In this document: positions 55,133 to 64,000 of the stretch, piece by piece
Layout of the letters: every line of letters begins with the position of its first letter
How positions within the stretch are numbered: the first letter of the stretch is position 1
Origin: Cycas panzhihuaensis
Lineage: Eukaryota; Cycadophyta
DNA length: 64,000 nucleotides
Assembly (NCBI GenBank): GCA_023213395.1
Contig: CM041465.1
Coordinates: forward strand, 1,860,001-1,924,000
Direction: 5' to 3'
Notes under the pieces: model-generated
The model's database searches: none
Told to the model about the DNA's origin: nothing
What the model saw: the letters and a program-made list of their open reading frames with translations, nothing else
Program-made: the position numbers and the translations under genes

Positions 55133-56080
55133 TAATAAAATTATATAACATGAAATCATGTAAAGGTATAACTTTAAGTGGTGGACCCTCTATATATATA
55201 TATATTTTTCTTTACGGTATATACGTAGTGGATGGAATTGGATCCTTATTTGTCGAGGTTTGTTACTCTTTCATCCAGTTCTCCTCTATAACCCTCCATG
55301 GGGGTTGAACCTGGGACTTCCAACATTGTAGGGTAGATACCTACCAGTGCACCCCAACGCTTACCTTATAAGAAAAGAAGAAGAAGAAGAAACTTTAAAC
55401 TTTGCACTTTTACAAAAGAACGAGAAGGCTAATAATGTTAAAACTATGTAATACCTCCTCTATTGCTTTATATCTTTGTAATCTAATGTTTATATTATGA
55501 ATTAATAGACTCTTGATGTACTTAAATCATATTTAATAGTGAGATCAAGTCCATCTCTTGTGCCGTTAAGTTGGCATATTAAATTGTATGTTAATGTTGG
55601 TGGATGGCCATAAATAATGCCCTGCATTTTTATACAATATATTGATTTGATTTTATGTGGAAGCTCTGCCCGATAGAGAGCCTGCAATGTGGAAAATTCA
55701 CTTGCAACCTTGTTGGTCTATTTGTTGTGTTATTTGCATATTTCTTTTCAATATTTCAGTTATTTAGCATGATATGTATTGATCAATGCACATGTATTTA
55801 GATCTTAACATTTTAATCATAGTATTAGAGCCTGTGTGTGCTTGATTTGATATTTTTTGGTAATTTAAATTTTATTTTCTCTAGTTCTTTCATGGTTTTG
55901 GGAAATAATCTACATCTTTTGCAATGTTAGAGCAAAAATGAAGCTAGTTATAATTGATTACAACATCTTACAATAGGTTATTTTGCTCATTTGCATTCAT
56001 TAGGGGTTTTTTATTAAAGTTACTGAAGAAACATATGAAAAATCATGTCTTTTACTCACAACAACCCTACTATTGATTAT
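55133..56080. other. Unassigned sequence with a possible LTR end
   Basis: (TA)n lies at about 55190-55205 and (GAA)n at about 55376-55391. TAGTATTAGAGCC at 55820-55832, after TTTTAATCA, looks like a PBS and would make the DNA before it a 5' LTR on the plus strand. No second copy of that LTR is in the window, so this stays tentative. Confidence 0.35.
55230..55360 (-). repeat. SINE-like tRNA-derived sequence
   Basis: On the minus strand GTGCACTGGTAG (plus 55341-55352) resembles a pol III A box and GGTTCAACCC (plus 55303-55312) a B box, about 28 bases apart as in tRNA-derived SINE heads. The stretch is not a tRNA gene: acceptor and anticodon stems do not form. A TSD and 3' tail could not be settled. 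Confidence 0.45.
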
Positions 56081-56770
56081 TTCTACTTGTTGGAGTTTCA
56101 CTAGCACTTGTGGTAGCCCTGCACCTATTCTTACTACTTGTCAGAGGAGATTTGAGGTGTTTTCAGTATCTATTTGGCTATATTTCTCTTAGCTTAGCCT
56201 CCATAAAAATTTGAACTATGGTTGCTGTGTGCGGCTCAATCATGCTCAAACCATTGCAAAGAGAAAGACACACACTTTTAGAAGAAGTCCATCCAGGATT
56301 AATTACTCAAGATGGCACCACGTCTGGTCCTCTCACAACCAGATGCTTACCAGACAATATAGAAGAGCTGCCTTATACGTGGCAGAATTCCTTCCTAGAC
56401 ATAAGCAACTGAATACATACATACCGCACATGGCGGTCCTTTCTCTTTTATACTCTTTTAAGAGCGTTACATAACTGTTTCTTTTCCACCAAATAAACTG
56501 CTTTCCTAACTATACTATAATGCACTGCCTTTGCCATTTCCCGACCTCATAGCGGCAGAAGCGACCTCATAGTAGCCTGCAGAGTGCTCAGAAAGCGACT
56601 CGTAGCGGCCTCGTAGCGACTGTGAGCAGCCTCCATAGTAGCCTAAGTAGTGACCTCATGGCGATTCAGTAGCGATCAGAGTAGCGACTCATAAAATTTA
56701 TAGCCTGTAGCAGCTCGTAGCAGCTCTATAGCAGCCTCTAGTGGTTGTAATAACCAAAATCAACCACACA
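56081..56770 (-). repeat. Tat-like element 3' LTR (left boundary uncertain)
   Basis: The minus-strand start TGTGTGGTTGATTTTGG at 56770 follows the PPT without a gap. A TATA box (minus GAGTATAAAAGAG, plus 56443-56455) fits the LTR promoter. The left end lies somewhere between about 56080 and 56215 and cannot be fixed because the 5' LTR is outside the window. The open frames at 56211-56474 are LTR sequence. Confidence 0.75.
56543..56756. repeat. Degenerate tandem repeat in Tat-like LTR (U3)
   Basis: About twenty loosely repeated 8-14 base units around the core GTAGCGAC/GTAGCAGC/CATAGTAGC (plus strand). It is GC-richer than the surrounding LTR and lies upstream of the TATA box, so it could be an enhancer-like U3 array. 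Confidence 0.7.
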
Positions 56771-56792
56771 TCTTCCCCCCCCCTTATTTTGA
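56771..56792 (-). other. Tat-like element polypurine tract
   Basis: Minus strand AAAATAAGGGGGGGGGGAAGA, next to the LTR start. The C10 run on the plus strand (56775-56784) is the longest in the window. Confidence 0.92.
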
Positions 56793-56825
56793 ACAAGTAG
56801 CATACTTGTTCAACAAAATTAATTT

Positions 56826-58475
56826 TAACGCCTTTCTTGTATCTTTATCCGTTCACGGCGAATATACTCCATTTCCAGTTCTATTATGTGAGGGGGGATT
56901 TTTAGTTCTTTCTGTCTCAAGTATTTACACAATAGTGCAACATCGTGCATTGTATTTAGCTTGAGGCAAGGTTAAATTTGTTCCCCAGATTTTAATTGAT
57001 CAATTTCTTGGTTTAATTCCTCATTGACTCTTTCCATTAATTCCAAGCGTTCTCGGAAGGCCTTACGTTCTTTCTAGAGGTTCTTACAACGTTCTGAATC
57101 TTCATCTGCTTGAATAATCCATGCTCGATCGATGATAAGCGGTTGCATGTCTTGGAATATACTTATCGAACCTTCTACGAAATTCCACTACATGGGATCC
57201 AATTTCGTGAACATCATCCACCCACTCTAATATGAACGCCTTCAAAGATTCTAGTTTATTCTTGTGTCGATGAACCTGTCTTAATGATTCATTAGGTGGT
57301 TTTGCCCGGCTTTCCAACTCAGTAACTAATTGTCTAGTTACTTTTGCTAAAAAGGATGTCTTCCAAGTTTTGATGTCTTGTGCATCACATAACATTGGAT
57401 CCATCCCCTCTTCTAATGCCTCCTTACTAGTGTTGAATTCCACTTCTGGGGGTTGATTATCCAAAATCTCCAAAATTTGACGTCTTCTTTCTGCTGCTCT
57501 TCTTTTCCTTTCTGCCAAAACTTCTTCCTCTATTTTCTGCTTCTTCTCTGTTGCGGCCATCCGTTCTTCATCTGTTATGGCTGTCCATCCTTCTGCTGCT
57601 ATGCCTGTCAGTCCTTCTATTACTGACTCCTGCCTGCCCGGTATCTCCTCAAGCTGCTCCACGTCTACTATTTCTACTACTGTGGCTGCTGCTTCGCTCC
57701 TAGAACTCGTTTCAGGTTCCATCTTCTCCTTCCCCTTGGCCAAGTGGAAAATTCAGTGTTAATTCACTTGCTTGATACATCCTCTCTACCCAATCTACAA
57801 CTTGAACTTGCTCCTTTTTCCATTTTCCTGCCACCTGGTTTGTCCAAACTGCTAATGGAGACTGCTGCTCCGTCCCATCTGGCATTCTTATATCAGGACA
57901 TTGGTACAAAAGAATACCTTGTAAAATAGTTACATAGTAAAACGGAACTGGCTTACTTGCATTTTTAATCGCTTGTAAAGCATCCAGCAACCTCTGTTTT
58001 ACTAACCTTGCCCAATTAAATACTTCTCCTTTCGCCACTTTATTCAGCATTATCCGCAAGTTACTCGGAGCATATGCGTTCTTCTAAGTGAGGATAATCT
58101 TGGAGAAGATTAATTGGGCAAGAAACCGTTTGCCTTCATCTTCTATACCTGCAATTCTAATTCCCGCTGAAGTCGCATCACTGCTTGCTACCCCCATTAT
58201 CCTTGCTACCTCTTCCCGTGACAGCATAGTATCCCTAAAAATTTTCGCTCCCTTCTTGTGAGACGGTTGGCGCCATAAGTACATCTTCGGTGATTTGTAC
58301 TATCCGCGGGTGCTTCGCCAGCAGAGGGAGTAGGCGCTGCATAAACTCTTCTGCATTGCCAAAAATCCCTACTGTCACAAACCGATGTAACTCGCTTGGC
58401 GAGCAACGATATCGTCGTCTGTCCTCTTCGGCATGACCCTCCATTCCTCGCGAATTCGATTGTCATCGTTTTCAC
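56826..58475 (-). pseudogene. Accessory 3' ORF of the Tat-like element, function unknown
   Basis: Three minus-strand pieces in successive frames appear to be one protein of about 500 residues broken by small indels. First piece (58444-58235): SPSELHRFVTVGIFGNAEEF and LPLLAKHPRIVQITEDVL. Second (58284-58084, then 58059-57712 after one stop): LSREEVARIMGVASSD, GEVFNWARLVKQRLLDALQA, VPFYYVTILQGILLYQ. Third (57743-57102): an acidic start, then a long helix rich in Glu, Lys and Arg (EEEVLAERKRRAAERRRQIL). The reading ends in a coiled-coil stretch (LELMERVNEELNQEIDQLK) and MHDVALLCKYLRQKELKIPP, about 30 bases before the PPT. No signal peptide or membrane segment is seen, so it does not look like an envelope protein. 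Confidence 0.7.
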
Positions 58476-58489
58476 GGACTAATCTGAGG

Positions 58490-59090
58490 CATCATTTCTG
58501 CGATACTGCGCTATCTCTGCTATTCCGCTGCTATTTGTTAGGCCCGCTGCGTCCCTGGTTTTCTCAAAACCCGCGGCGTCCAACCTAATGGTATTAGTTA
58601 CGGCCGTTGCGGACTTAAAACTGAGTCCGTATTAATCATAACCTGAACCGCTGCTATCTTTTAAATTCGGCCGCCCTTAATATCTTGGCGCCACGTTACT
58701 TTCTTAATTACAAATCGTGCTTGGCGCAACCCATCTTAATTTGCGCCGCCATTCCCACGTCTCGACCTGATGTCGTCTCGAGTGCTGTCACATCCCAGTG
58801 ACGCGTCATTGCCGTCCTTGTCATATCATTACGGCTGCTATCACATCCGTTGCCCGCGTCTCTGCTATCGCTGCCATCTCAGCACCACTACTTTCCCGCT
58901 TTGATATTATCGTAGCCGCGTCTTTACTACGGCTATTATCCCGCTTCGCTGACATCGCTGCTGCTATCACATCCACATCCCTGCTATCCTTGCCACCTCA
59001 GATCAGCTACTTTTGTACCTGCTCTACATTGTCCTTGTCGCCTCTTGTTTCTTAATACTGGATGGATTTTTTTTTTTTTTACATTCTGTA
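58490..59090 (-). other. GC-rich spacer between integrase and accessory ORF
   Basis: Rich in CpG and in CGCTGCTATC-like motifs repeated on the plus strand (for example 58516, 58649, 58866 and 58967). The 85-codon open frame on the plus strand (58798-59055) is Ala/Ser-rich from these repeats and is unlikely to be a gene. The spacer may hold a promoter or splice signals for the accessory ORF, but none is certain. Confidence 0.5.
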
Positions 59091-59094
59091 TATT

Positions 59095-60150
59095 TTCAGT
59101 CTGCTACCATTGACTAATTTAGTCAATGGTTGTCCATCTAATTGTTGCAATCTAACCGATCCATTTCCATAAATATTTTGAATTCTGTATGGTCCTAACC
59201 ATCTAATTTTCATTTTTCCTGGTTTGAATTTAAACTTACTATCATACAATAAGACCAAATCATTTACCTTAAATTCGGTTCCTTGATGTGGCGATCATGC
59301 CATGCTTTCCGCTTTTCTTTCTTTTCGACTCTTAGCTCCCATAGTGCTCGTGCTCGGGTTTCATCCAGTTTCATCAACTGGATCAACCGCTGGTCAAGGG
59401 ATGTTACTGGGTCTTTCCTGAGGTATTGGCTTACTCTTAAACTTCCCACTTGAAATTCAAGAGGAACCACAGCTTCCACTCCATATACTAGTTGAAATGG
59501 TGTTTGTTTATGAGATCTCTTTTTCACTGTTCTATCTGCCCAAAGGACTGAATGCAATTTTTCTGCCCAATCAGTCCATTGCCCATTGCATATTTTCATC
59601 AAAGTAATCTTCAGAATTTTATTTGTACTTTCTACCTGCCCATTTGCTCTGGGATAATATGGTGAAGATCGTCGATGCTGAATAAAAAATTTTGTAGTTA
59701 GATATTTAATTATCTGATTTAGGAAAGCTCCTCCTTGATCAGACACAATTTCCAATGGGCAACCGAACCTAATAATAATAACTTCATATAAGAAGCGAGC
59801 TGTGCTTCTTGCATCACATTTTTTCATTGGTTTTGCCTCAGTCCACTTTGTCAAAAAATCTGTGGCTACCAATATATATCTTGCATTTGTTTTCCTTCTT
59901 TGGTGGTGATTGGTCCAACAAAATCTAATCCCCACTTCTCAAATGGGGCCTGGGCCAATATTGGATGAAGTGGCATAAAATTCTGTTTTGACAGTTTGCC
60001 TGCTCTTTGGCAGATATCACAGGTTCTCGCCCATTTTTCTGCATCCTTAAACAGTGTGGGCCACCATAACCCTGTTGTCAATACTTTTCTAGCTGTGGCT
60101 ACTCCTCCATGATGTGCTGCAGCTATCCCTTCGTGTGCCTCCTTCAGCAC
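59095..60150 (-). pseudogene. Tat-like integrase with complete D-D-E
   Basis: Frame 60150-59866 holds the zinc domain: AHEGIAAAHHGG and CDICQRAG (HHCC complete). It then reaches EKWGLDFVGPI, the usual core start. A frameshift leads to 59935-59264: ATDFLTKWTEAKPMKK (first Asp region), VSDQGGAFLNQ (second Asp) and ANGQVESTNKIL (Glu). QTPFQLVYGVEAVVPLEFQV and DETRARALWELRVEKKEKR follow. The tail WLGPYRIQNIYGNGSVRLQQ and LTKLVNGSRLKIY (59215-59095) has further frame changes. All catalytic residues are present, so the damage is limited to indels and one or two stops. Confidence 0.93.
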
Positions 60151-60179
60151 AGGTTCTACTTCATATTGAAGTATACACC

Positions 60180-60720
60180 TTCATAAAATTTCATCAGGTC
60201 CCAATTTATATAACATACCTCCTATTAATTAGAACGGAAAAGTTTTCTTAATAAAACTTTTCCTTTCTACTTTTTCTAGCCCTTGGGGTGTTTGCCCTGT
60301 GGTTAAATATTCTGCAACCCCTTCATACCATCTTGTACGACTTCTATGGAGAATAACTTATGATCTGGAAAATCATCAAAGACTCCCTTACCTTTTCCAT
60401 TATTCTTTATGCACGATAATTGATCTGGTATCACATGTTTCTCGCCCTTTTTTACCACGATTTTGAACATGAATTCTTGAAGCGTGATTAGCCGGCTAAT
60501 TCTCCCCGCAAAATTGGTTTATTAATCAAATCTTGAAGGGCTTGATGATCCACAAAGAATACAAATGGATTTGCTAACAGATAATCTTTGAAACTTCTAC
60601 AAGGCATACACCATGCCTAATCCTTCTCGTTAGAATGGCAGTATAGTTACGCTCTGTGATGTCAATTTCCTACTTGCAAAGGCAATCGGAAGATCTATTT
60701 TTCATCTTAGGTTGAGCCAA
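60180..60720 (-). pseudogene. Tat-like RNase H and connection remnant
   Basis: Several minus-strand frames together give the Ty3 RNase H: an LRIEQTAPYS-like start, YAIGCVLAQP, RIRHGVCLVEVSK-like and a WIIKPFKI-like VDHQAL region (about 60560-60530). VKKGEKHVIPDQLS (about 60460-60420) closes it, with the DQLS motif kept. A short connection (YLTTGQTPQG-like, LYKLGPDEIL) leads to integrase. Frame changes are frequent, and only one RNase H is seen. Confidence 0.75.
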
Positions 60721-61770
60721 TACACAACCAATGGCATACATGATGCATCAACATGAATATGGAGCAGTTTGTTCGATCCGTAAATTTAATCTTGGAGCTT
60801 CAACTATCTTTTTCTTCAATGCATCAAAAGATAGTTCTTTGTTGAAGTGTCCATTCCCATTTCACAGCTTTTTTCAAAGAAAGATTCTAATGGATGGGCT
60901 ATCCGTACATAATTCTGATAAATTTCGGTAATAACCGGTCATTCCCAAGAACCCTTTGATTTTTAGGTGTTCTGGGAACCTAAATTTCAAAATTACCTCT
61001 ACTTTTCTTTGGGTCGGTTTTTAATCCATCTTTTGAAACAATATGGCTAGCAATGCCCCAAATGGTACCAAAAGGTACACTTATTTGGATTTAAGCATAA
61101 CCGCTTTCCTACACAATTCTAACATTAGTCTTAATTGAGACAAATGTTTTCTATCGTCTATACAAAGTCCAGTCATCCAAAAACACCTCTACTGCTTTGC
61201 CCAATAATTTCCTGAAGATGTTCAAAATTACTCTTTGGAAAGTTGCAGGAGCATTTGTCAGCCCAAAAGGCATGACTCTATATGCATATGTCCCCATTCG
61301 TAACAAATGTTGTTTTCAGTTGGTCTTCAAGTGCAATACGTACTTGATTATAACCACTAAATCCATCTGTAAAGGAAAAAATGTCATGTCCTGCTGCCTT
61401 TTCCAATACATCTTCTGTAAAAGGTATGGGAAATGGATCTTTTTGTAGCTTTATTCAAAGCTCTATAATCTCGCAAATGCGTAATTTTCCACTCTTCTTG
61501 GGTACCACCACTCACAAGGCTTACCCATTCTTTGTTTTCAACTTCAAATATGTATCCGCTTCTAAGAGTTTGTCTAACTCTATCTTTACCACTCCTTATA
61601 GCGGATTCATTACGTAAGGTCTTTGCCTTCTTGGTTTTATACCTTCCATTAGCTCAATTTTATGTTCCCCAATTGGGGAATTCCTTTTAGGTCTTTGTAA
61701 GACCATGCAAAGACATCCTTGAATTCTTGAAAGAGAGAAACAGCTTCTTCCATTATTGCAGGTTCCCAAT
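60721..61770 (-). pseudogene. Tat-like reverse transcriptase remnant
   Basis: MEEAVSLFQEFKDVFAWSY and DLKGIPQLGNIKL (61755-61650) are the N-terminal lead. [20 protein letters not shown] (about 61300-61240) and the active site VFLDDWTLY (about 61190-61160) follow, with both Asp retained. FRFPEHLKIKGFLGMTGYYR (about 60990-60930) is the thumb region. The fingers (about 61640-61400) are scrambled by frameshifts. Confidence 0.85.
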
Positions 61771-62486
61771 AATCACCTAATTGTACACACTTTGGATCAT
61801 CTACTATCCCTACATTAATGAGCTTGAGCTGAAGTTCCTCTTTCTGAACAGACTTCCCACCTGATTTTAACTTATAGGCTGGTGTTTGCAGAATTTCTTT
61901 ACTCTCATATTCAACAGAAGAATATACCTTAGGAAAATTCCTTTCTTCTTTTAAATCCTCTTCAGAGCATGTCACACTTTTAGACAATTCATAAAAACAA
62001 TCATTTTGAATTTTATTAAAGGAAAGAATTACATTATCTTCTTGGGAATTCCACGATACATTGTTACCTTCACTTGATTTATCTGCACATAATTCCATCA
62101 GGTAACATTTTGATGTCTCCGGTTTCTTCCCAAGGCGATTGCACCAATCCGGCAAATATCTTTGATGAAGTCTCGCTTGCCACCTGTGGAGGAGTCTTCA
62201 ATGCTTGAAATGTTGTCTCCGAACAAGGACTTATTATTGTAGCTATTGATGCTGTAGTTGAGGACATTTTGTCCTCGTCTTCAATCTTTTCAATCTGCGG
62301 ACCATCCGAACATTGAGGCAATACAACTTTTTTTCCTACAGAGTACAAGGTAAAGGTCAATCTTCCCCAATCTTGTAATGCCTTTGTTGCTAGCAACCAC
62401 GGCCGTCCTAGCAGTGCTGGATATGTCCTGCTATGATCTTGCATTCTGACAACCGCAAAATCTAATTGTACTGTGATCCCTGCCAA
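61649..62486 (-). pseudogene. Tat-like protease end and protease-RT linker
   Basis: The open frame 62486-62079 continues the protease: TVQLDFAVVRMQDHSRTYPA and LLGRPWLLATKALQDWGRLT, which includes the GRPWL signature of Tat-type proteases. The second frame 62155-61649 is acidic, Ser/Glu-rich linker (CADKSSEGNNVSWNSQEDN, SVTCSEEDLKEER) that meets RT at EEAVSLFQEF. A frameshift at about 62100 separates them. Confidence 0.85.
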
Positions 62487-63424
62487 TTCTTTGGAATATC
62501 AATTAAGGATCCTATGGGTCGAATCTGTACTTGGTTAGCTAGTCGAATTATATAATCTGGGGAAACCAACTTTGTCCGTCCCAAGGAAATCCAAGAGGAT
62601 TCAGGAAGTACATTCACTCCCGATCCTCCATCCATCACTGTTTTATAAATCAATGTTCCTAGCAACATCATGGGGACCCGGGGGTCAATTGCATCCATCT
62701 TCGTTGTTCTTAATACTGGTTTTTCCATATGATGCAGAAAATAACTAGCTTCCCACCATTTAAAAATTACAGAGATTGGAATGGATATACCTGATTCCAT
62801 TAATAATTCTCTCACCATTTGTAACTTTTGCCAGGGATTTTGCTCCTCCTGTGCAGACGGTCTTCTCTGATATACATTTCCTTTAAATCGATTCGCTTGT
62901 TGTATTTGCTCCGATTGTATTGTCCTTGTTGCCTCTTGTATTGCATCAACAGCTTCCTGTAGTCTTCTTTTCTCTACCTCAGGATCTGGAAAATTTGTTG
63001 CCTCTGTCAAATTTGTGGCTTTCCCACTTCTAAATACGCACATAAAGCGGCTTTTCCTTATCTGGATTTTTGTAGCAGTTGGCGTTTGTATCTTAGAACC
63101 GGGATTATTTGGACAACTTGCCCATTCATGGTCTCTTTGGACCACATTCTTCCAAATATAATCCTTCCCTTGTTTCTCCAATGGATGATCGTCTAAAATG
63201 TCCCCATCTCGGAACACAAGTGGCGGTCTTGGTTTAGTCTTCCCTTTATATTGTTTAAAGGAAGAATTCTCCTTTTTTTGGTAAAAGGATTCCCTTGGTG
63301 GATTTCTGTAGTAACACTCCCATGTATTATGATTTTCTCTCCTACAGATCTCGCACCATTTCTTCTCTTTCTGTTGATGTTCGTTTCTGAAATGTCCTTC
63401 TTTGTCATGAGAGGTGGACACCAC
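62462..63424 (-). pseudogene. Tat-like Gag C-terminus and protease, 320-codon open frame
   Basis: This is the longest open frame in the window. Near its start is a complete zinc knuckle, WCEICRRENHNTWEC (residues 22-36), followed by a Lys/Arg-rich stretch typical of nucleocapsid. A helical region with EKRRLQEAVDAIQEATRTI and WQKLQMVRELLMESG leads to the aspartic protease (from about residue 245). Its site TVMDGGSGVNVLPESSW (about residues 264-280) has the DGGSG spelling typical of Tat/Athila elements. A frameshift at the end passes the reading to 62486. Native translation would begin in gag upstream, so the Met at 63424 is not the true start. Confidence 0.9.
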
Positions 63425-63429
63425 ACATT

Positions 63430-64000
63430 TTCTCGGGCTTTCCCCAGTTTTAACTAAGCTATTTCACTCCTTAATTTTTCAATCTCATCATTATATTTAA
63501 TTTCATTGGTGGTACCATGAATTTCTTTGTTTTAGTAATTCAATTCTTTCTTCAACTTCTCAATTTCTAGATTTATGGTCCATAAGGATGATTGTCCTAA
63601 ATTCTGGATTCCATTATCTGTTGTCCTTGTCGATTTTCAAATCGCGGTCTTAATTCTTTCACTTGCTCATAATTGTTTAAGGGATGAAACATAATTTTTT
63701 CTTTTAAGTGTGGTAACAACCCTTGTACAAAATATTTAAGTGACAGCATTGGATTTATTGGAACTAATGGATCCATTTTATTTAATATGATTCTCAATCT
63801 TCCATCAAAATCATTAACCGACTCATCTGTAATTTGTCTAATTTCTTCCAGGGCCTAGAATACTGCCATCGGATCTCTCAGTCTTTGAAATCTATCCAGA
63901 AATTTTGTTTGGACCATTTCCCAACTGGGATTCGTTGCTGCGACATACTGGTACCATGCAATTGCTATTCCTCGTAATGTAGAAAAAAATCTAGCCTTAA
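63430..64000 (-). pseudogene. Tat-like gag, N-terminal part cut by window edge
   Basis: From the right edge: FFSTLRGIAIAWYQYVAATN (about 63990-63930), WEMVQTKFLDRFQRLRDPMA, a stop for Gln, ALEEIRQITDESVNDFDG, then the open frame 63797-63597 (RIILNKMDPLVPINPMLSLK, YFVQGLLPHLKEKI). This is the Ty3 capsid fold region. A coiled-coil-like stretch with several stops (about 63590-63440) joins it to the knuckle frame. Confidence 0.85.

Larger units (their letters stand above)
56081..64000 (-). mobile_element. Tat-like Ty3 element, 5' part beyond the window
   Basis: On the minus strand: gag (64000 to about 63430), protease (about 62640-62300), RT, RNase H, integrase (60150-59264), a GC-rich spacer, an accessory ORF (58475-56826), PPT and 3' LTR. 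The protease DGGSG, the spelling of RT and integrase, the integrase tail (LTKLVNGSRLKIY) and the extra 3' ORF point to the Tat/Athila side of Ty3. Frames are longer and CpG more frequent than elsewhere, so it is the youngest element here, though frameshifts are present. Confidence 0.88.

Noticed and set aside
45914-55137. TSD for chromovirus G3
   Set aside because: The flanks GAAGC and TAATA do not match; ends may be misplaced or one flank lost.
55290-55360. tRNA gene
   Set aside because: A- and B-box-like motifs are present but no cloverleaf, anticodon arm or acceptor stem can be drawn.
57577-57929. Plus-strand open frames opposite the accessory ORF
   Set aside because: They are antisense shadows of the charged helix-rich minus-strand protein.
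58798-59055. 85-codon Ala/Ser/Leu-rich plus-strand frame
   Set aside because: Produced by repeated CGCTGCTATC-like motifs in the Tat spacer, opposite to the element's sense; no family match.
1-64000. CRISPR arrays, operons, phage or bacterial features
   Set aside because: No spaced short repeats and no prokaryotic gene order; all coding matches are to plant LTR elements or a plant-type peptidase.

Overview
The window is nuclear DNA of a plant with a large, repeat-swollen genome. Every recognisable gene belongs to a plant LTR retrotransposon: Ty1/copia (order PR-INT-RT-RNaseH), Ty3 chromoviruses with a C-terminal chromodomain, or a Tat-like Ty3 element. The one host-derived sequence is a broken nardilysin-like (M16) peptidase copy. 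There are no rRNA or tRNA genes, no CRISPR array and no intact host gene. Most copies are old: reading frames are cut by many stops, chiefly TAG/TAA where the families have Gln or Trp, and CpG is rare. Old, nested, uncleared insertions of this kind suit a gymnosperm or another giant plant genome, but that is inference.

Layout. 1-2217: unassigned DNA and a decayed gag. 2218-39560: one nested stack that can be unpicked from LTRs, primer sites (PBS), polypurine tracts (PPT) and target-site duplications (TSD). The outermost unit is element C (+, about 3.1 kb once its insertions are removed, no pol). Into it went copia A (-, 4216-27451) and element E (-, 28201-39176). Copia A was then hit by chromovirus G1 (4261-9808), chromovirus G2 (14367-20716) and copia B (20827-26095). 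Element E was hit by copia D (29071-34289) and by element N (-, 35492-38914), an LTR element with no visible gag-pol that carries the nardilysin fragment.

39623-44786 is copia element H, with 200-bp LTRs. 44787-45918 is unassigned. 45919-55132 is chromovirus G3 (-), which lost its RT and integrase core and holds two internally deleted copia elements: D2 (46517-49537) and F (50088-52360). F is bracketed by an unusual 67-bp direct duplication of its target. 55133-56200 has a SINE-like tRNA-derived patch and a possible PBS. From about 56080 to beyond the right edge lies a younger Tat-like Ty3 element (-) with GC-richer sequence, longer open frames, one 3' LTR in view and a coiled-coil accessory ORF downstream of integrase.

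No element here looks able to move by itself, although several catalytic motifs survive (integrase D-D-E and RT YVDD in copia D; integrase D-D-E and protease DGGSG in the Tat-like element). The best leads are the nardilysin-carrying element, the 67-bp target duplication, a stem-loop shared by the LTRs of copia B and F, and the Tat accessory ORF. Element letters are local labels, not family names. LTR boundaries were placed by eye and may be off by a few bases.
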